Source of the DNA: Lanius collurio
Lineage: Eukaryota; Chordata; Aves; Passeriformes; Laniidae
DNA length: 64,000 nucleotides
Assembly: GCA_020086605.1 (NCBI GenBank)
Contig: JACBWW010000041.1
Coordinates: 1,271,487 to 1,335,486 of the forward strand
Direction of reading: 5' to 3'
Below, piece by piece: positions 51,501-63,456 of this stretch. A program made the translations under genes and the position numbers. The stretch's first letter is position 1; each line of letters opens with the position of its first letter. The notes under the pieces are model-generated. The model did not search any database. It was not told the origin of the DNA and saw nothing but the letters and a program-made list of their open reading frames with translations.

Positions 51501-52789
51501 CCACACGATGTGAGAAATGGGATGAAGTGTTGGAAAGATCGAGGGTAAAGCTGAGCAGTTGGTGAGTAAGTGCAGTTCCTCAGCTCCACTTAGGGGTGTC
51601 TAAACAATTGGTCATTGTTGACAAGGTCTCCAGGATGCTTTGATGTGAGGAAGCAGAAAGTTGCAAAATACTGTCATTAGTAAGAGACTAATCTGCTGTA
51701 TTCAGGGGGAAAAGTGCCACATACTTCCAAGTGTTTGTTTGAGGAAATGAGCCTTGAGAGGCAGTTTCTGTCCTGGGCTGGAATTGCTGCTGGTCTTTAG
51801 TGCTATCAAAATACTCCTCGAGAGCAAACCCTGCCTGATGGTGCTTATCAAACGCAAACATTGTTATCTGTTATCTGGACGGTGGAGCTTTGTGTTTGGC
51901 TTGTCCCAAAAGCTCGCACTGATGTCGGGCTGCGGGCAAAGCTGGGCTAAAAACGACAGAGCTTGTGATTCATGAATTACTCACGTAAATGCTGCTGTGA
52001 GCAATTCTGCTGAAATAATACTGAAGCTTCAACTGTGGGTATCAAATCTACAGGGGTGCTGTCTCCCTTTCTCGTGAGCTGCCCCAAGTTTTGTGCTGTC
52101 TGGCCGGTGACTCCAAACCTGACTCATTTTTGTCTGCAGGCAGCGTAGGAATATCCTCATCATCCTGGTGAGCCTCCGAGCCTTGCCCTCCTGAGGTCAG
52201 GCATCAGCACTGTGCCGTGTTTCTCTTAGATAAAATTTCAATTTTGTATTGAGTGACAGATGCATATTTCACCCTGACAAAGCCCATGCTGGTGTTGTTG
52301 ACTCAGCCTAAAAAATTCCTTCGAGAGCAGTAGGTTGGTTGCTGCTGAGTTCCTACTTCCTCGTGGCTTTTTAAAAATAAACTGAGAATAATCAGCTCTC
52401 ATGACACTGATACTTTAGGTCATTAACTGATGTAATTGTAGTCTTGATGTTTATTATTAAGTGACCGTGGTTTCTAAAATCTGATTTTAATGTCGTGTTT
52501 GGAACAGCAATGAGAGGCTAAGGAGGGTAGATTTTTATCAGGCCAAGGGCTCACCTGTATAAAGAAGGTGCTGGGCAGGGATAATCTCTTCCAAAAAATT
52601 GCTGTGGATTATTTCATAAGGGATTGCACTGGATTATTCTGGAGTAGTGCCCCGGACAGATTCTCCATCTTGATGTTCCCTAAGAAAAGGAACTGGGAGT
52701 GACAGAGGATATAAATTTACTATCCTCTTTGTTTGGCAAGAATACAGATCATGGGATGTATAAATAGAAGAATTGAAGGCAAGTAAAGA

Positions 52790-52890
52790 GAGGTCATTAT
52801 GGGATGTACAAAGAGCTTACTCAGAGCACATCTGGGGAACTGGGCATGATTCAAAGGCCAGATTACAGGAAGGACAGTGAACAATAAGGA
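52790..52890 (+). mobile_element. doubtful internal CR1 remnant
   Basis: 'cagagcacatctggggaact' followed by 'gggcatgattcaaaggccag' and 'attacaggaaggacagtgaa' loosely follows the CR1 segment upstream of the 3' end. That segment normally reads as a 'cacatctgg...gtac' stretch followed by 'tacaa...gacatgga'. Similarity is low and could be coincidental. Confidence 0.3.
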
Positions 52891-53177
52891 ATGGATTAGA
52901 AGAGGGTATTGTGGAGGGTATGAGGGCTCGAGCTGATGCCTGCAGTTGCTGCCATCCCACTGCTTACACCAAATGAAGCTGGTTTTACTGTGAAAGCACC
53001 TAAATTGGAAACTTCCAAAGAATTCCCAGGGAATGGACACAGAACCCTCTTCTTCCTAAACTTTCTGATCCCCACAGCAGTGCCACTAAAGGACTCTGTT
53101 TCTGGAGTTACCACTGCTTACCTGTTATCTCTCTCTCCCTCTTTAAAAAACAAAGCTGATGTTTTTAGCTTTATTAT

Positions 53178-53203
53178 GTATATATACACACACATATATA
53201 TGT
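53178..53203. repeat. compound (TA)/(CA) microsatellite
   Basis: A 'tatatacacacacatata' core with 'tatg/tgtg' flanks. It is a short alternating purine-pyrimidine repeat with no other function evident. Confidence 0.8.
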
Positions 53204-54243
53204 GTTATTTCTTTATAAGTTTTTATAGTATTTCTGCTCTGTTTGTCCGTATAACTGTCCAATTTTGTATCCACATCCAAATCTCTGTGGGGCTAAAATA
53301 ATTTTGTTTTCCTTAACCGTCTCACAGTTGAGCAAAGCTTCTCTTCTGATGTCATCAGCTCCAGTGAGGTGCAATTAAATATTGTCACAATAGCTGTCTT
53401 TTCATCTCAGAAGTAGCTGTGTCTTGGGGAGCTTTGTTGAAGGTAAAAAGGGGTTTGTAAATGAAAAAAGGGCTGTTGGTAAGGGGCAGAAAATGTGCTA
53501 TTGACACATGGGAAATGGGGACACTGCTAAATGTTGAGCAGTGTGAAGGAGTGAGTTGAGAATGAGAAATGAAGCAAGAACACTGCTGCTGTCACACCAC
53601 CCTTACCAGGAATGAAGCAATATCCTCATTTTCCAGATAAGCAGACTGAGACACTGAGATTAATCAAGCTGCTCAGGGTTTACACAACTAGGGAATTTTA
53701 AGTCTTCAGCCTCTTGGACCACAGTCATTTTTTTGGCACAGGATTCTGGTTTTGTACTTCTTTCATAGTGTTCATAATCTATTTATACCGCTCCTCATAA
53801 AACTTTATTTTTTCATTGATATTTATAACCCAATATGGGGTTTTCTCTTTAGTGTGCCTTACTGGATCCTGAAAATAAGAGTCCTGGAAGCATGGATTAA
53901 TTGATAATTGGTAGATTCTTTTAATACTGATATTGCAGTGTAGTGCAAGTCTTTGCCTGCCCTTGGACCCTGCACAGAAGAGCCAATGCCTGGAAAACCA
54001 CAAGTGCAAAATTCCAAAAGGATTAGCCTAGTTTTTGGGATGTACTTGTTGCCATATGAGCACTCTTCAGAGGTACTTATAGGAAGTAATAATGGTAGGA
54101 AGCTTTTACAGTTTATATTTACAGATTATATCCCCAAAGGCCTTTTATTAGGACTTATAAAATAGAGGAAGCATAGTTCTGCTAACCCAGACTTAAAGCC
54201 ACATGGTTATTCCATTCATTTCCAATCTCTGGATCCAGGCTGT

Positions 54244-54500
54244 GGGAGCAATGGCTCCATGCTGGCCAGTTTCATACTGGGAATTTGAATTGGGATTTTC
54301 AAATTGGGAATTTGAAACAGGGAGCAATGGCTCTGTGCTGGCCAGTTTCATACTGGGAATTTGACTGGGGAATTTAGACCTGGGAGCAATGGCTCTGTGC
54401 TGGCCACTTCCATACAGGGAATTTGAACTGGGAATTTGGAACAGGGAGCAATGGCTCTGTGCTGGCCACTTCCTCCCAGGGAATTTGAGCTGGGAGGTTT
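54244..54500. repeat. four-copy minisatellite, basic unit about 62 bp
   Basis: Each unit begins 'gggagcaatggct' at 54244, 54320, 54382 and 54444, and continues 'gtgctggccag/cttcc/tat...gggaatttga'. Spacings are 76, 62 and 62 bp. The first unit carries an extra 14-bp duplication of the 'aattggga' type. The fourth drifts into unique sequence near 54500. Copies 2 to 4 agree closely, which implies recent tandem duplication or homogenisation. Because 62 is not a multiple of three, no frame encodes a conserved repeat peptide. The minus-strand open frames over it (54193-54576) are therefore by-products. Confidence 0.92.
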
Positions 54501-57074
54501 CTGGACTTTGCAAAGTGCTGGTTCTGGTACCACAGTTTTGTGGTTGCTTCTCCTCCTTTTGTCCACATTTTTCCATCTAGGAAATGGGAATGAGGACGGT
54601 CATTGTGCTGTGTTTTTGGCAGTCATGACAATGCAAGCCCAGGATATGTTCCCTTGTGCTCGTGTTCAATTAAGTGCTTGGGGCCAGGCCAGGTTAGTGG
54701 TTGTCCAGAAGACCACAGGGATATGGAAGTGGGATTAGTGACTCAGTAAATACTGACTTGGTATTAAACCAAAGCCTTTCTCCTGCATTTATAGTCTTTT
54801 GCAAGCCCCTACATCACAGCTGGATTCAAATAGAATACAGAGAATTCCTATCTCCTCCCTTTCGACTTCCAGCCCAGTTCCACCATTTTTATTGGAAAAT
54901 TGAGGCAAAATGTGTGGAATGAAGACAGGCACAGGGAGTTTCCTTGTACATCAGCTCCTGCCCTTCCCCTGACAGTGCATGCAGAAGGAGTGGCAGTGTT
55001 GCTATGAGCTCCACTGCTTTTCCCTGCTTTTTAGACTTCTAGTTGCTGCAGTGACCTGCAGCCCAGGAAAAAGGGGTGATGGATTTTGAGAGTGCTTTAT
55101 AACTCCCTTTTGGGGTATTTTGGTACTTTAGTTAAGCAGTGCCTGTTGACACTGAGCTACAGGAAGGACCAGACTGTGAGCTTGAAGGCAGCACATCTCT
55201 GATAACATTCCCGACATCCAGAAAGGCTGTAGTTTGTTAATTTGGAGAGGATATTGTCTCTTGGAGCAGGAAGATCAATGAATGAGAAATTAAGCAAGAA
55301 GAAATGAAGCTTGAGGGCTGTGTCACTCTGAGGTGTCCAGAAGTGTCCCCTTAGGACATCAGCTCTTTGATGGAGAGATCCAGTGCAGCACTTGCAGAAA
55401 ATTTAAAAATCTCCCCCACTTGAAGCTCCTTCCTCCTCTGCTTCTCCTCCTGTTTCCAATTACAGAATTACTGTTTAATGTGGATGCAGATACAAGAAAC
55501 TGTGTTTGATTTTTCTTACTGCTGACAGAGGCAAACTGGGAGGGATGGCTGCCTGCTTTCTAGTAGAAGCCACGCTCTTTGCCTAGATGTGAGCAATTAG
55601 GTGCATTGTTCCCTGATCACAAGCCCCCCTCACCATCTATAGCATGGCTGCAGTTCATTATAGAGCCTGATGTGCTCAGATTTTGAGGGAGTTCCATCAG
55701 GAACACTTTGGTTGCCGTTTTTCAGAGGGATTTGTTTATGTTGTGTCCAAATGATCCTGTCTCATTTCATAAAATAAAGGAGGGCTGACCTTTCCTAGCA
55801 GCGTTAGGTTGGTGAGGACAAAACGGAGCTCCAGGAATTGGCACGTTAATTCCTGCTGGTGCTCCACACTCGGAACTGGTTGGGAAGAGGGAACTGCAGG
55901 GCATTGTGTGGTGTGGGAGAGCAGGGAAGAGAAAACAAGGAGAGCCTTGAATGCTCCTGGCCATGAAGAACTGCAGGACTTTGTGCAAGGTGACAGCCGT
56001 CCCGATGCCATGGCCATGTTCCAGTGGGGGAACTGCACTTGCAGTTGGCTGAGGTTTCCCTGGAATCGGTGGGATTTGGCTACTCCAGCCTAGTCAGGTC
56101 ATCACCACCCACCTTCAAAACTTTGGCCTTCCACCATTTCAGTTCACAGGGATCAGCTGTTGTTCCCACCCCCTGGAATGTTTCTTGTGGAGTTTATCTC
56201 AAGCCAAGCATTGCAAAAGTACACCGGTGCAGGGATTCCTGCTTGGTTTCCTAATGCATTTTTCAAGCATACTCATGGCACTCCTGGTTTCACACATGGG
56301 GCTTTTAGGAACAATTTATAATGTATAGAGATGATTTTGAATTTTCTGAGGGCTTTCTGGTTGGTTCGGCCAAATAGGTGCTTTTTTCCCTACTGATTTG
56401 TTTTATGGAAGTGTTAGAAAGGTATAAATAACACATTGTATTGTCCCATACACTTTGCTGGGTTTACATCTTTTTAAAAAGCAGTTTTTCTGTGTCAGTA
56501 GTTTATGATGTATATCCCTGTCCTAATTATATTCCTGATTCTTTGCCTAATCTGTCTTGAACAGTTGAGTGCATTTCTGAAATAAGGGAATCAGTACCCT
56601 GGGCAATTTCCATGAGGAATCCCAGACAGCAGAATTCAAGTGCTTTCCAGCCAAGTCTCCTTGGCCCTTTGCCACTTGTGAGTGGCCCCATCTTAACCTC
56701 TAGTTGTCATATAAGTGTTTGAAAGCAATCAAATGGCTGATGAGTTAATCTTTAGGAAGTTGTCTGCCAACATCAAGAGTCCAGACTGGAGAAAGCCCAG
56801 AGAAAACCATTACAACAAGGTAAAAATGATGGCAAGTCCCTTTGCATGAACGTGGTGTGCAAATGGTGTGAACTGGGAAGGTGCTGTGGGTAGCTGGAAA
56901 GTCCAGCATTCCAATCTCAGGACAAAATTCAGGGAAAGGTCTGCATTCACCTGTATCTTGAGATCAAAAGAGCAGAACTTGATGCCAGCCTCTGAATTAT
57001 GAGGACATTCAGGAGATGGACCTGGGGTTCCTTACAGGAGTTGTCCTGCTTGAGGAACTGGATCCAGCTTGGGG
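54501..57074. other. non-coding DNA, no gene seen
   Basis: About 2.6 kb without supportable exon, RNA gene or repeat. Open frames near 55.74-56.25 kb occur on both strands. They lack a recognisable domain and a plausible pair of splice sites. Confidence 0.5.
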
Positions 57075-57480
57075 AATCATACACTCATGGAATGGTTTGG
57101 CTTGGAAGGGATTTTTAAAGATCATTTAGTTCCAACTCCCCTGCCATGGGCAGGGACACCTTCTCCTAGCCCAGGTTGCTCCAAGCCCTGTCCAGCCTGG
57201 CCTTGAACACTCCCAGGGATGAGGCAGCCACAGCTTCTCTGGGAAACTGTGCCCAGGTCTCACCACCCTTACAGTAAAAAATTCCTTCCTGATATCCCAT
57301 CTAAACCCCCACTCTGTCAGTGTAAGGCCATTCCCCTTTGTCCTGTCACTCCATGCCCTTGGCCAAAGCCCCTCTCCAGCTCTCTTGGAGCCCCTGGGCT
57401 CTCCCTGGATGCTTCCCTTTGCCAGGTTGAACATTCCCAGCTCTCCCAGCCTGTCTCCAGAGCAGAGGTGTTCCAGCACG
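57075..57480 (-). mobile_element. CR1 LINE 3' fragment, about 400 bp
   Basis: The best preserved CR1 copy in the window, inserted on the minus strand. The plus strand shows, in order, 'aatcatacactcatggaatg', 'gtttggcttggaagggattt', 'tgccatgggcagggacacct' and 'ggttgctccaagccctgtcc'. Next come 'ggccttgaacactcccaggg', 'cagcttctctgggaaactgt', 'tctcaccacccttacagtaa' and 'ttgtcctgtcactccatgcc'. It finishes with 'cagctctcccagcctgtctc'. It is truncated at its 5' end near 57480-57530. The 161-codon plus-strand and 123-codon minus-strand frames across it are not genes. Low divergence suggests a comparatively recent insertion. Confidence 0.93.
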
Positions 57481-60400
57481 TGCTGGAAACCACACAAGAG
57501 CTTTGCCCAGCCCTGCTCGTGGGAGCCATCAGGTTACAGCCAAAGCTCTCCTCAGAACTGCTGCACCTCTTAAAGCAGAAAGATGTCCAGCAGTGTGAAC
57601 AGACTTTTCTCTGGATCTTGCTCAGACTGGAAACATTTTCAGTTGCTATTAAAAAGCATCAGGTTACAGACAACAATTTCAAACACTTTAGGCAAGCGGG
57701 ATAATTTGAGTTTAAGGAACTGCTTAACTGGAACTCACCCAGTCATGACTGCCTTTTAAGAGCATTGGCAGCAAGTGCTCGTGAACAGGTTTCATATTTA
57801 ACTGAGGTAGAATAAACATGGCTTTATTTCCAGCTGCTGTTTCAAAGGCTATGGAAAGATCAGGTACAAATTGTTAGCCAGCCATGCCTTAATGGAGAAT
57901 CAGGCCATTCCAGAGATGACTTCTGAGCTCCTCCTGCTCCTGAGATTTGGGCTAAGCCACACTCAAATTCATAGTCCCTCCTTAACTCCACCTGGGCTTC
58001 GATCCTGTTCTTAAAATCTTAATTTAATAAAACTGCCCAAGTGGTTCATTCCTGTGCAGTAATTATGTGCCATTTCACATAGTTGTTTTGTGGGGAAAAC
58101 ACACTTTGGAAAGTCAGGAAATAAAGGTGACTATCAAACAGTGTGTTTTGATGTGGGTTGTTTATTTGTGTTGCACTTTCGCTCATCTTGCTAGTCATGA
58201 TTAAAAGCAATGTTGCCACTAATACAAAAATGCAGGAAAGTGAATGCCAGGCAGAAACTTCCCCATGGTTTATACTGTTGTAACAGCTTTTGACTGAAAA
58301 TTCCATTATTTAGGAGGCAAAAGAGCAAGAACCATATAAATCTTCTTGGGATATAAATAATCAGTACAAGGCAGTTGTCTGTTCTCAAAAAAAGGGGTTT
58401 TAAAATTGGTGTTAAAGATTAAGTCCTGTTCCTAATTATCACTGGGCAAAGCTGGACTGCAGATGTCCTTGTGCCTGAATTTCTGATCTGAGGAGCAGTG
58501 ATGATGCTTTTCCAACTCTATGGAGTTACTGGAAGCAGATCAGAGAGGAAATCCTGATTAGGGTGCTGCAAGATAGAATAGTTGTGGGGTACATTTGGAC
58601 TGTGCTGTCTCAGAATCGGTGTTGGGAGGTGTGTCCTCATTCCCAGCCCTGCTCATACCTGTGGAGACCTGCCTGACGGGGGGAGCCTTTGAATCCTTGT
58701 GTCATTAGGGCCTGATTCATCCCCCTCTCTGACCCCAGAGAAGATGCCCAGTGGCCTCACTGGGCTTTGGTACCTGGCCAAAGTCTTGGTAAATTCCTTA
58801 TTCAATTCCTTATTCCTCTCTGGTATGTAGATGATGCTCCTCAGCCAAGGCAGGTGACAGCATAAATCTTGTCCACAGCTGTCTTGGATGAGTCATTTTT
58901 CCAGAGGTAAATAAATCCTCCCTGTTTTCCTTGCACCACCTGGCAAATTGTGAACTGGAAAACTGAGAAAATGTTGCTGCCTTTTGTGAGCCAAAGTGTT
59001 CCACAAACCTTTTATTTTTAATTCCTTGTTAGAAAACAGAACTGACTGAAAGTGGCTGGCAGAGAAAATGTGCCCCATTTCTTTCCCTCTGCTGGGCTCA
59101 GCAGTGGAGCTGCCAGTTTCTGTTTTCGCCTCTGTAGAATTATGTGCCTCTATTTGAAAGTTTTGACAAATCAGGCTGTTTTCATTCTCCCTCTGCCATA
59201 AATTCAATCCATATGTCTCTAAAACATCCTTTCATAGCTTTGGCATGGAAAAGGAAGTGGCTTGGGCTCTGTATAGTGTATTTAAAGCAAAGCTCTCCTC
59301 ATTTGCATGCATGGCTTCTGGTAGCTCTTAAAGCCTCAACTTCCTAATTATTCAGGTTAAGAGGGCATTGGCAGAGTGTTCTCCATTAACTGACAGTGAT
59401 GTACAGTGAAGAAGCACAACAGGATAAATCATTCCCTTATTCTCATCATGTCCAGGAAGTTTTTGATGCAGCCCTTGGCTTTACCACCAAGCAGGATGCA
59501 AAGAGGATGTGAAAAGGGTAGGAGAGATCAATCCAACATAAAATCTCAAAAGAAAACATCAAGACAAAGAAACAAAGGGTCTTGAACAATGAGCTGCAGG
59601 GTTTTTTTGGGCAGCAATGCCCAGCACCTATGTGACAGGAGGTCACAGGAGTAAAGGATCTCCACATCCCGGGCTGACCCGGGGTCAGGAGGTGAGGGCG
59701 GAAGGAAATGTGGGTCTGAGCTGAACTGTATTGCTGGGGATCAAAGTTAAAAATCAGAAATACAGGATGCAGCAGGCTAAGAGCACAGGCAGTTGTGGCT
59801 GCTCTGGGTGGCCATTGTTTGGAATCACGGAAAGTTTGGGCCAAGAGGTGCTGCTGGAATTGTGGGATGGATCTGTCATTAAAAATGGGGCAGTAACGAG
59901 GGCACAGGAACACTGGCTGGGTGCCTGCAGGTGGCTTTTTGGAGTCCACCTGCCCTGTGGGTGCGGTGGCACCAGATCCACCCCAGGGTGCCACTGGACA
60001 CAGGGCAGGTCACTGTCCCACCCTGCTGTCACACATCCTGCTCCCTGCCTCACGGCCACTCCAGAGCCCACATTCCCCATTTTCGTCTTTTCTCTGTGCC
60101 ACACGGAGCAATCAGTTGCTGTGCATTTATCCTGCTGCGTGCAAGGAGAGGAGATGTGTGTGGCACACACGTGTGTGCAGTGTAATTACCTGCCTAATCT
60201 CTCTATCACACACAGGGGTCATTTACAGAGATGCAAACACAGGCAACCTCAGAACTCCTGGGCGTCGCTCAGCGCATCCAGAGGTGTGCACATGCAGAAA
60301 CCACAGCCTGAGCACCTGAAACTGCCTGGCAGGTTCAAAGGGCTGGCACAGCCCGTGGTTTTGTTTGCAGGGTTGCAGGGATGAGGTGGACTCCAGGCTA

Positions 60401-60750
60401 TATTCCACATCTCTCCAGATCAGGCCCTTCTATCTGGGTATCTGCATACAGCTGTTCAGCAGCGAGCCAGTTGTTGTATAAACACAAGCAGAGGCTTCAC
60501 CACAGCTTTTCATGTAGTTTTATCTTGACTGCAATTTGTTTCCAGCTCTTAAAGGCTGTAGGAACATCCAGCCTTGCTCCCTGGAGCCTGTTTCAGCCAT
60601 TCCAGCGGCGTTCACAGCGCCGTTTGATTTCCTTTGAACTGTTCCGAAATTCCCGGAGAAAGGTGTGAGTTCTGCATCCCTGCTGGAGGGACTTGCTTTT
60701 GCCCACGTGTAGGCTGATTTGTAAGAGGTCTGCTGTGTGCTCTGCCCCAG
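57481..60750. other. intron sequence upstream of the first visible exon
   Basis: The last 3.3 kb before the acceptor at 60750. It ends in a pyrimidine/TG-rich tract and 'tctgccccag', with a possible branch site 'ggctgat' about 40 bases upstream. The 59.65-60.30 kb part is richer in GC and CpG, and overlapping open frames of 217, 182, 138 and 132 codons occur on both strands. Their coexistence in several frames shows a stop-poor composition rather than a gene. No other exon is supported. Confidence 0.6.
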
Positions 60751-60897
60751 GTGTGCTGTCCCTCCCTGCCTACTTCAGCCCCTACCACGACGGCTCGGTG
60801 TGCAGCGACGGAAGGGCCGACGCCTACGCCCAGCTGGAACTCCGGACCCTGGAGCAGTCCCTGCTGGCCACGTGCGTCGGGAGCATCTCAGAGCTGA
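60751..60897 (+). CDS. internal coding exon A of an unrecognised vertebrate gene (partial CDS)
   Basis: A 147-nt exon bounded by the acceptor 'gctctgccccag' and the donor 'a|gtaagt'. It begins with two bases completing a codon and ends with one base, so both flanking introns are phase 1. It encodes 48 full codons, from [14 protein letters not shown] through [16 protein letters not shown]. CpG and GC-ending codons are strongly enriched compared with the surrounding intron, which together with the splice sites makes coding status convincing. The residues are mixed, with no membrane segment, signal peptide, zinc-ligand pattern or coiled coil. The second half ([18 protein letters not shown]) looks helical. 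I do not recognise the family. The upstream exon is not firmly identified. Confidence 0.85.
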   Translation: MCCPSLPTSAPTTTARCAATEGPTPTPSWNSGPWSSPCWPRASGASQS

Positions 60898-63456
60898 GTA
60901 AGTTTGGGATATGATCAACCATGGGATTCTTCTGGCAGAGCAGGAGAGCCCATCCCTCTGCTGCTGAGGGCAGCAGGATTGCTGCTGCTGTTGGCAGTGT
61001 TTAATGTTGGGTGAGATTTAAATTTCTGGTGGTGCTGCTTATGGAAATCAGCTGGTTTCATTAGTCTGCTTTGTGTCTGATTCACCTGGAAAGGTGTAAG
61101 ATGCACCTTTTTTTTTTTTGGTAGGGATGCTACTGCCAACTAAAGTTGGATGCTCTTTCCTGGATGCCTCTGGAGGCTCTCCTGTGCATTTGTGGAGCAC
61201 AGCAAACCTCCCTCAGATGGCAAAGAGGGTTCTCTTTGTTAGTGTTTCTGCAGTGGAAATGTCCAGGATATTCAAAGAAAAGCTTTTTGGTTACTTTAAA
61301 AGCAAAAAGCAGAGGAAAAAGAAAATCTGAGAGCACTCTGGTAACAAAAACTTGTTCAACTCCCCCTGCTTTTTTTTTTTTTTTTTTAAAGCTGACCAAA
61401 TGAAATGTTCCATTCCTGGAGTACTCACAAAGCCCCTTTAAAGTAAACAAAAATGATTTGTGTTTTCCTGGTCTACTTTTTCCCTTGCACCGTTTCTGCT
61501 GGCATCACTTTCTCAGCCTGCACCATCTGAATGCTAATGAATGCCAGGGCCAGTGAGGAGTTTGTGGGTTTCTCCATTTATTTTGCAACCTGCCTTAATT
61601 TGAGGTTTTCAAATTCCTTTAACACACCTCTATTTATCCTGGAACACAAGAGAACATTTGTAGCAAGAGCCTGAGATTGAATACAGCTTCCTCTCTCCCT
61701 CTTCCCCCGTCCCTGCCTGGCCAGCCTGGTCACTCCATCCACTGAATGGATCTCCTGATACAGTTGCCTGCTTTTTTTTTTTTTAAACGTTGCTGCCCAT
61801 TGCCAGAAAAATAGAGTGAGTGTGCAAAGGAGAAGGAACGTTATTCTGAGCTGAAAATTTGAATTCCAGATGCATTTCTGCTGTAAACTCTGCAGACTTC
61901 TGTGTTAGCACCAGCGCTGGAGGATCCACGATGTTCTCGTAAAACGTGCGGATCCTGGAGCTACTGAAGTGGAAAGGCAGAGTTGTTAGAAGGATTTTTT
62001 TATTATTCTGAAGTGGGTCCTTAAAGCTGAATGTGCTGTACAACAAAGGAGTGGCACAGCTTTAGACTGCAAACTGAGATTTTTAATACCCTGTTGGTCT
62101 GAACCACTAAAAATGTCATGTTTAGACATACAGTAGCTTTGTGGGGCTTTCTCCTGTGTAACACTAGAACCTCAGGGGTTCTGGCTGGCAAATTCAGTGT
62201 TGCTTTTAGATACAAATGAACAAATAATAATTCCCCAAGAATTTCAAGGAGGTGTTGCTAAAAGATACGTGGCACTCCTAAACTCAGGGCGCTTTCCCAG
62301 GAGCCAGCTTTGTGATGGGGTGACTATTTCGGTTCCATCCTTTCCCAGTATTGTAACTTTTGGACACAATAGAGCAATGTTTCCTGTGAGGGTTTGAGGG
62401 GAATGTAAAGTATAAAGCAGCAGAGATTCTCCCAAGGAAAAAACACATCCTAGCTAAGTATAGTAATAATTCTGCTCACTGCTTGGTAGTCACACTACCC
62501 AGAGATGAAGCTTTTAAAGCTTTTTTGGAGTTTGTAATGCACCACAACACAAGGAGAGAAAACAGGGTTGTGCCTAAAGCAAGCTTATTGCAAAAAGTCC
62601 AGCTTTGGGGTCCTTGCTCTGGGAACTTTTGAAAAATCTGCAATCCTAACAATTCTGAGTGCAACTGTGTAATCCAGGTCACCTTCTTCTCGGCCTTCTC
62701 AGGTCCACCCTGCTCTGACATAGAGGCAGCTTGGCTCGAGTTCAAAGACCAAGAGGACTGAGAAGCCCAGAGACCTCCTGGACTGAGCTTCTCACAGTGC
62801 TGAGGGACAAATTTCTAGCACAGCTTGAGACAACCAACATGACAAAGATTGGCTTTTTAATAAGAGAGTCAGGTCTTGCTGTTCTGGAGAAACCTGCAGC
62901 TAGAATGAGAATGGGAGCAGCAGACCCCTGAAAGAAGAAGGGGTTTCTGTCTAGAATGTAATGTCCCTAATTTGTCTCAGGTTCCTGGGCAGGAGGGTAG
63001 AACAGCATGACCCAGTTGGAAGAAATGGGAGCAACCTCCTAACAAAAATGAGAGGGAAGCATTGGTACTACTGACTTTGCCCTGTGAAACTGTTGCTCCC
63101 AGGTTGGGCAGAGGACATTTTACAAAGACATCAGTAGTTTTTGCAGGCTGGCAAAAAAACTTGGTATTTGTGGGCGGAAAGAGGAGAAAACCAGCAGTAA
63201 ACCAGGAAACTCGCTGCAAAGAATGTGTGGTAACTGAGAAGTGTTTAATTTCATGTTTTCTAACTGATAACTTGGTCTTTGAAAGTAAGTGCTGTGGAGT
63301 GGCAGCCTGAGGGACAGGACCTCTGCCTTTGTGGAGGAGGTTCTCTGCACACAGCAAACATTTCTGTGAGCTGTGAGAACTTATTCAAAAAGTATGATTG
63401 AAAGCACTGTGGGGGACTAATAAAGAGATGATTTTGTATTTTCTCTGTGTGTGCAG
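60898..63456 (+). other. phase-1 intron between exons A and B
   Basis: A 2,559-nt GT-AG intron with donor 'gtaagt' and acceptor 'tctgtgtgtgcag'. It contains T runs at 61108-61119, 61370-61387 and 61771-61784 and otherwise unremarkable, CpG-poor sequence. No CR1, RNA gene or additional exon is seen. Small open frames inside it (for example 62977-63357 minus and 63062-63310 plus) lack splice context. Confidence 0.8.

Larger units (their letters stand above)
48594..54243. other. non-coding DNA, no gene seen
   Basis: About 5.6 kb without a firm exon. A microsatellite of TA/CA/TA composition lies at about 53178-53203. The part around 52.79-52.88 kb has a weak resemblance to an internal CR1 region and is listed separately. 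The 51.2-52.2 kb part has slightly more CpG than average and contains a 28-nt splice-flanked segment that I rejected as an exon. Confidence 0.5.

Noticed and set aside
52140..52167. 28-nt segment flanked by 'tgtctgcag' and 'gtgagc', a possible microexon
   Set aside because: The length is not a multiple of three, so it would shift the frame into exon A, and one frame contains a stop. A chance pairing of splice-like sites is more likely.
54244..54500. CRISPR-like array of regularly spaced repeats
   Set aside because: The repeats are contiguous tandem units without unique spacers, in a vertebrate genome context. It is a minisatellite.
54193..54576. minus-strand frames with repeated peptide blocks
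   Set aside because: They are created by the 62-bp minisatellite. The unit length is not divisible by three, so the peptide repeats are not maintained in one frame.
59731..60384. 217-codon plus-strand frame close to exon A
   Set aside because: Equally long frames run on the opposite strand and in other frames of the same GC-richer patch, which indicates stop-poor composition. The encoded sequence has no recognisable domain.
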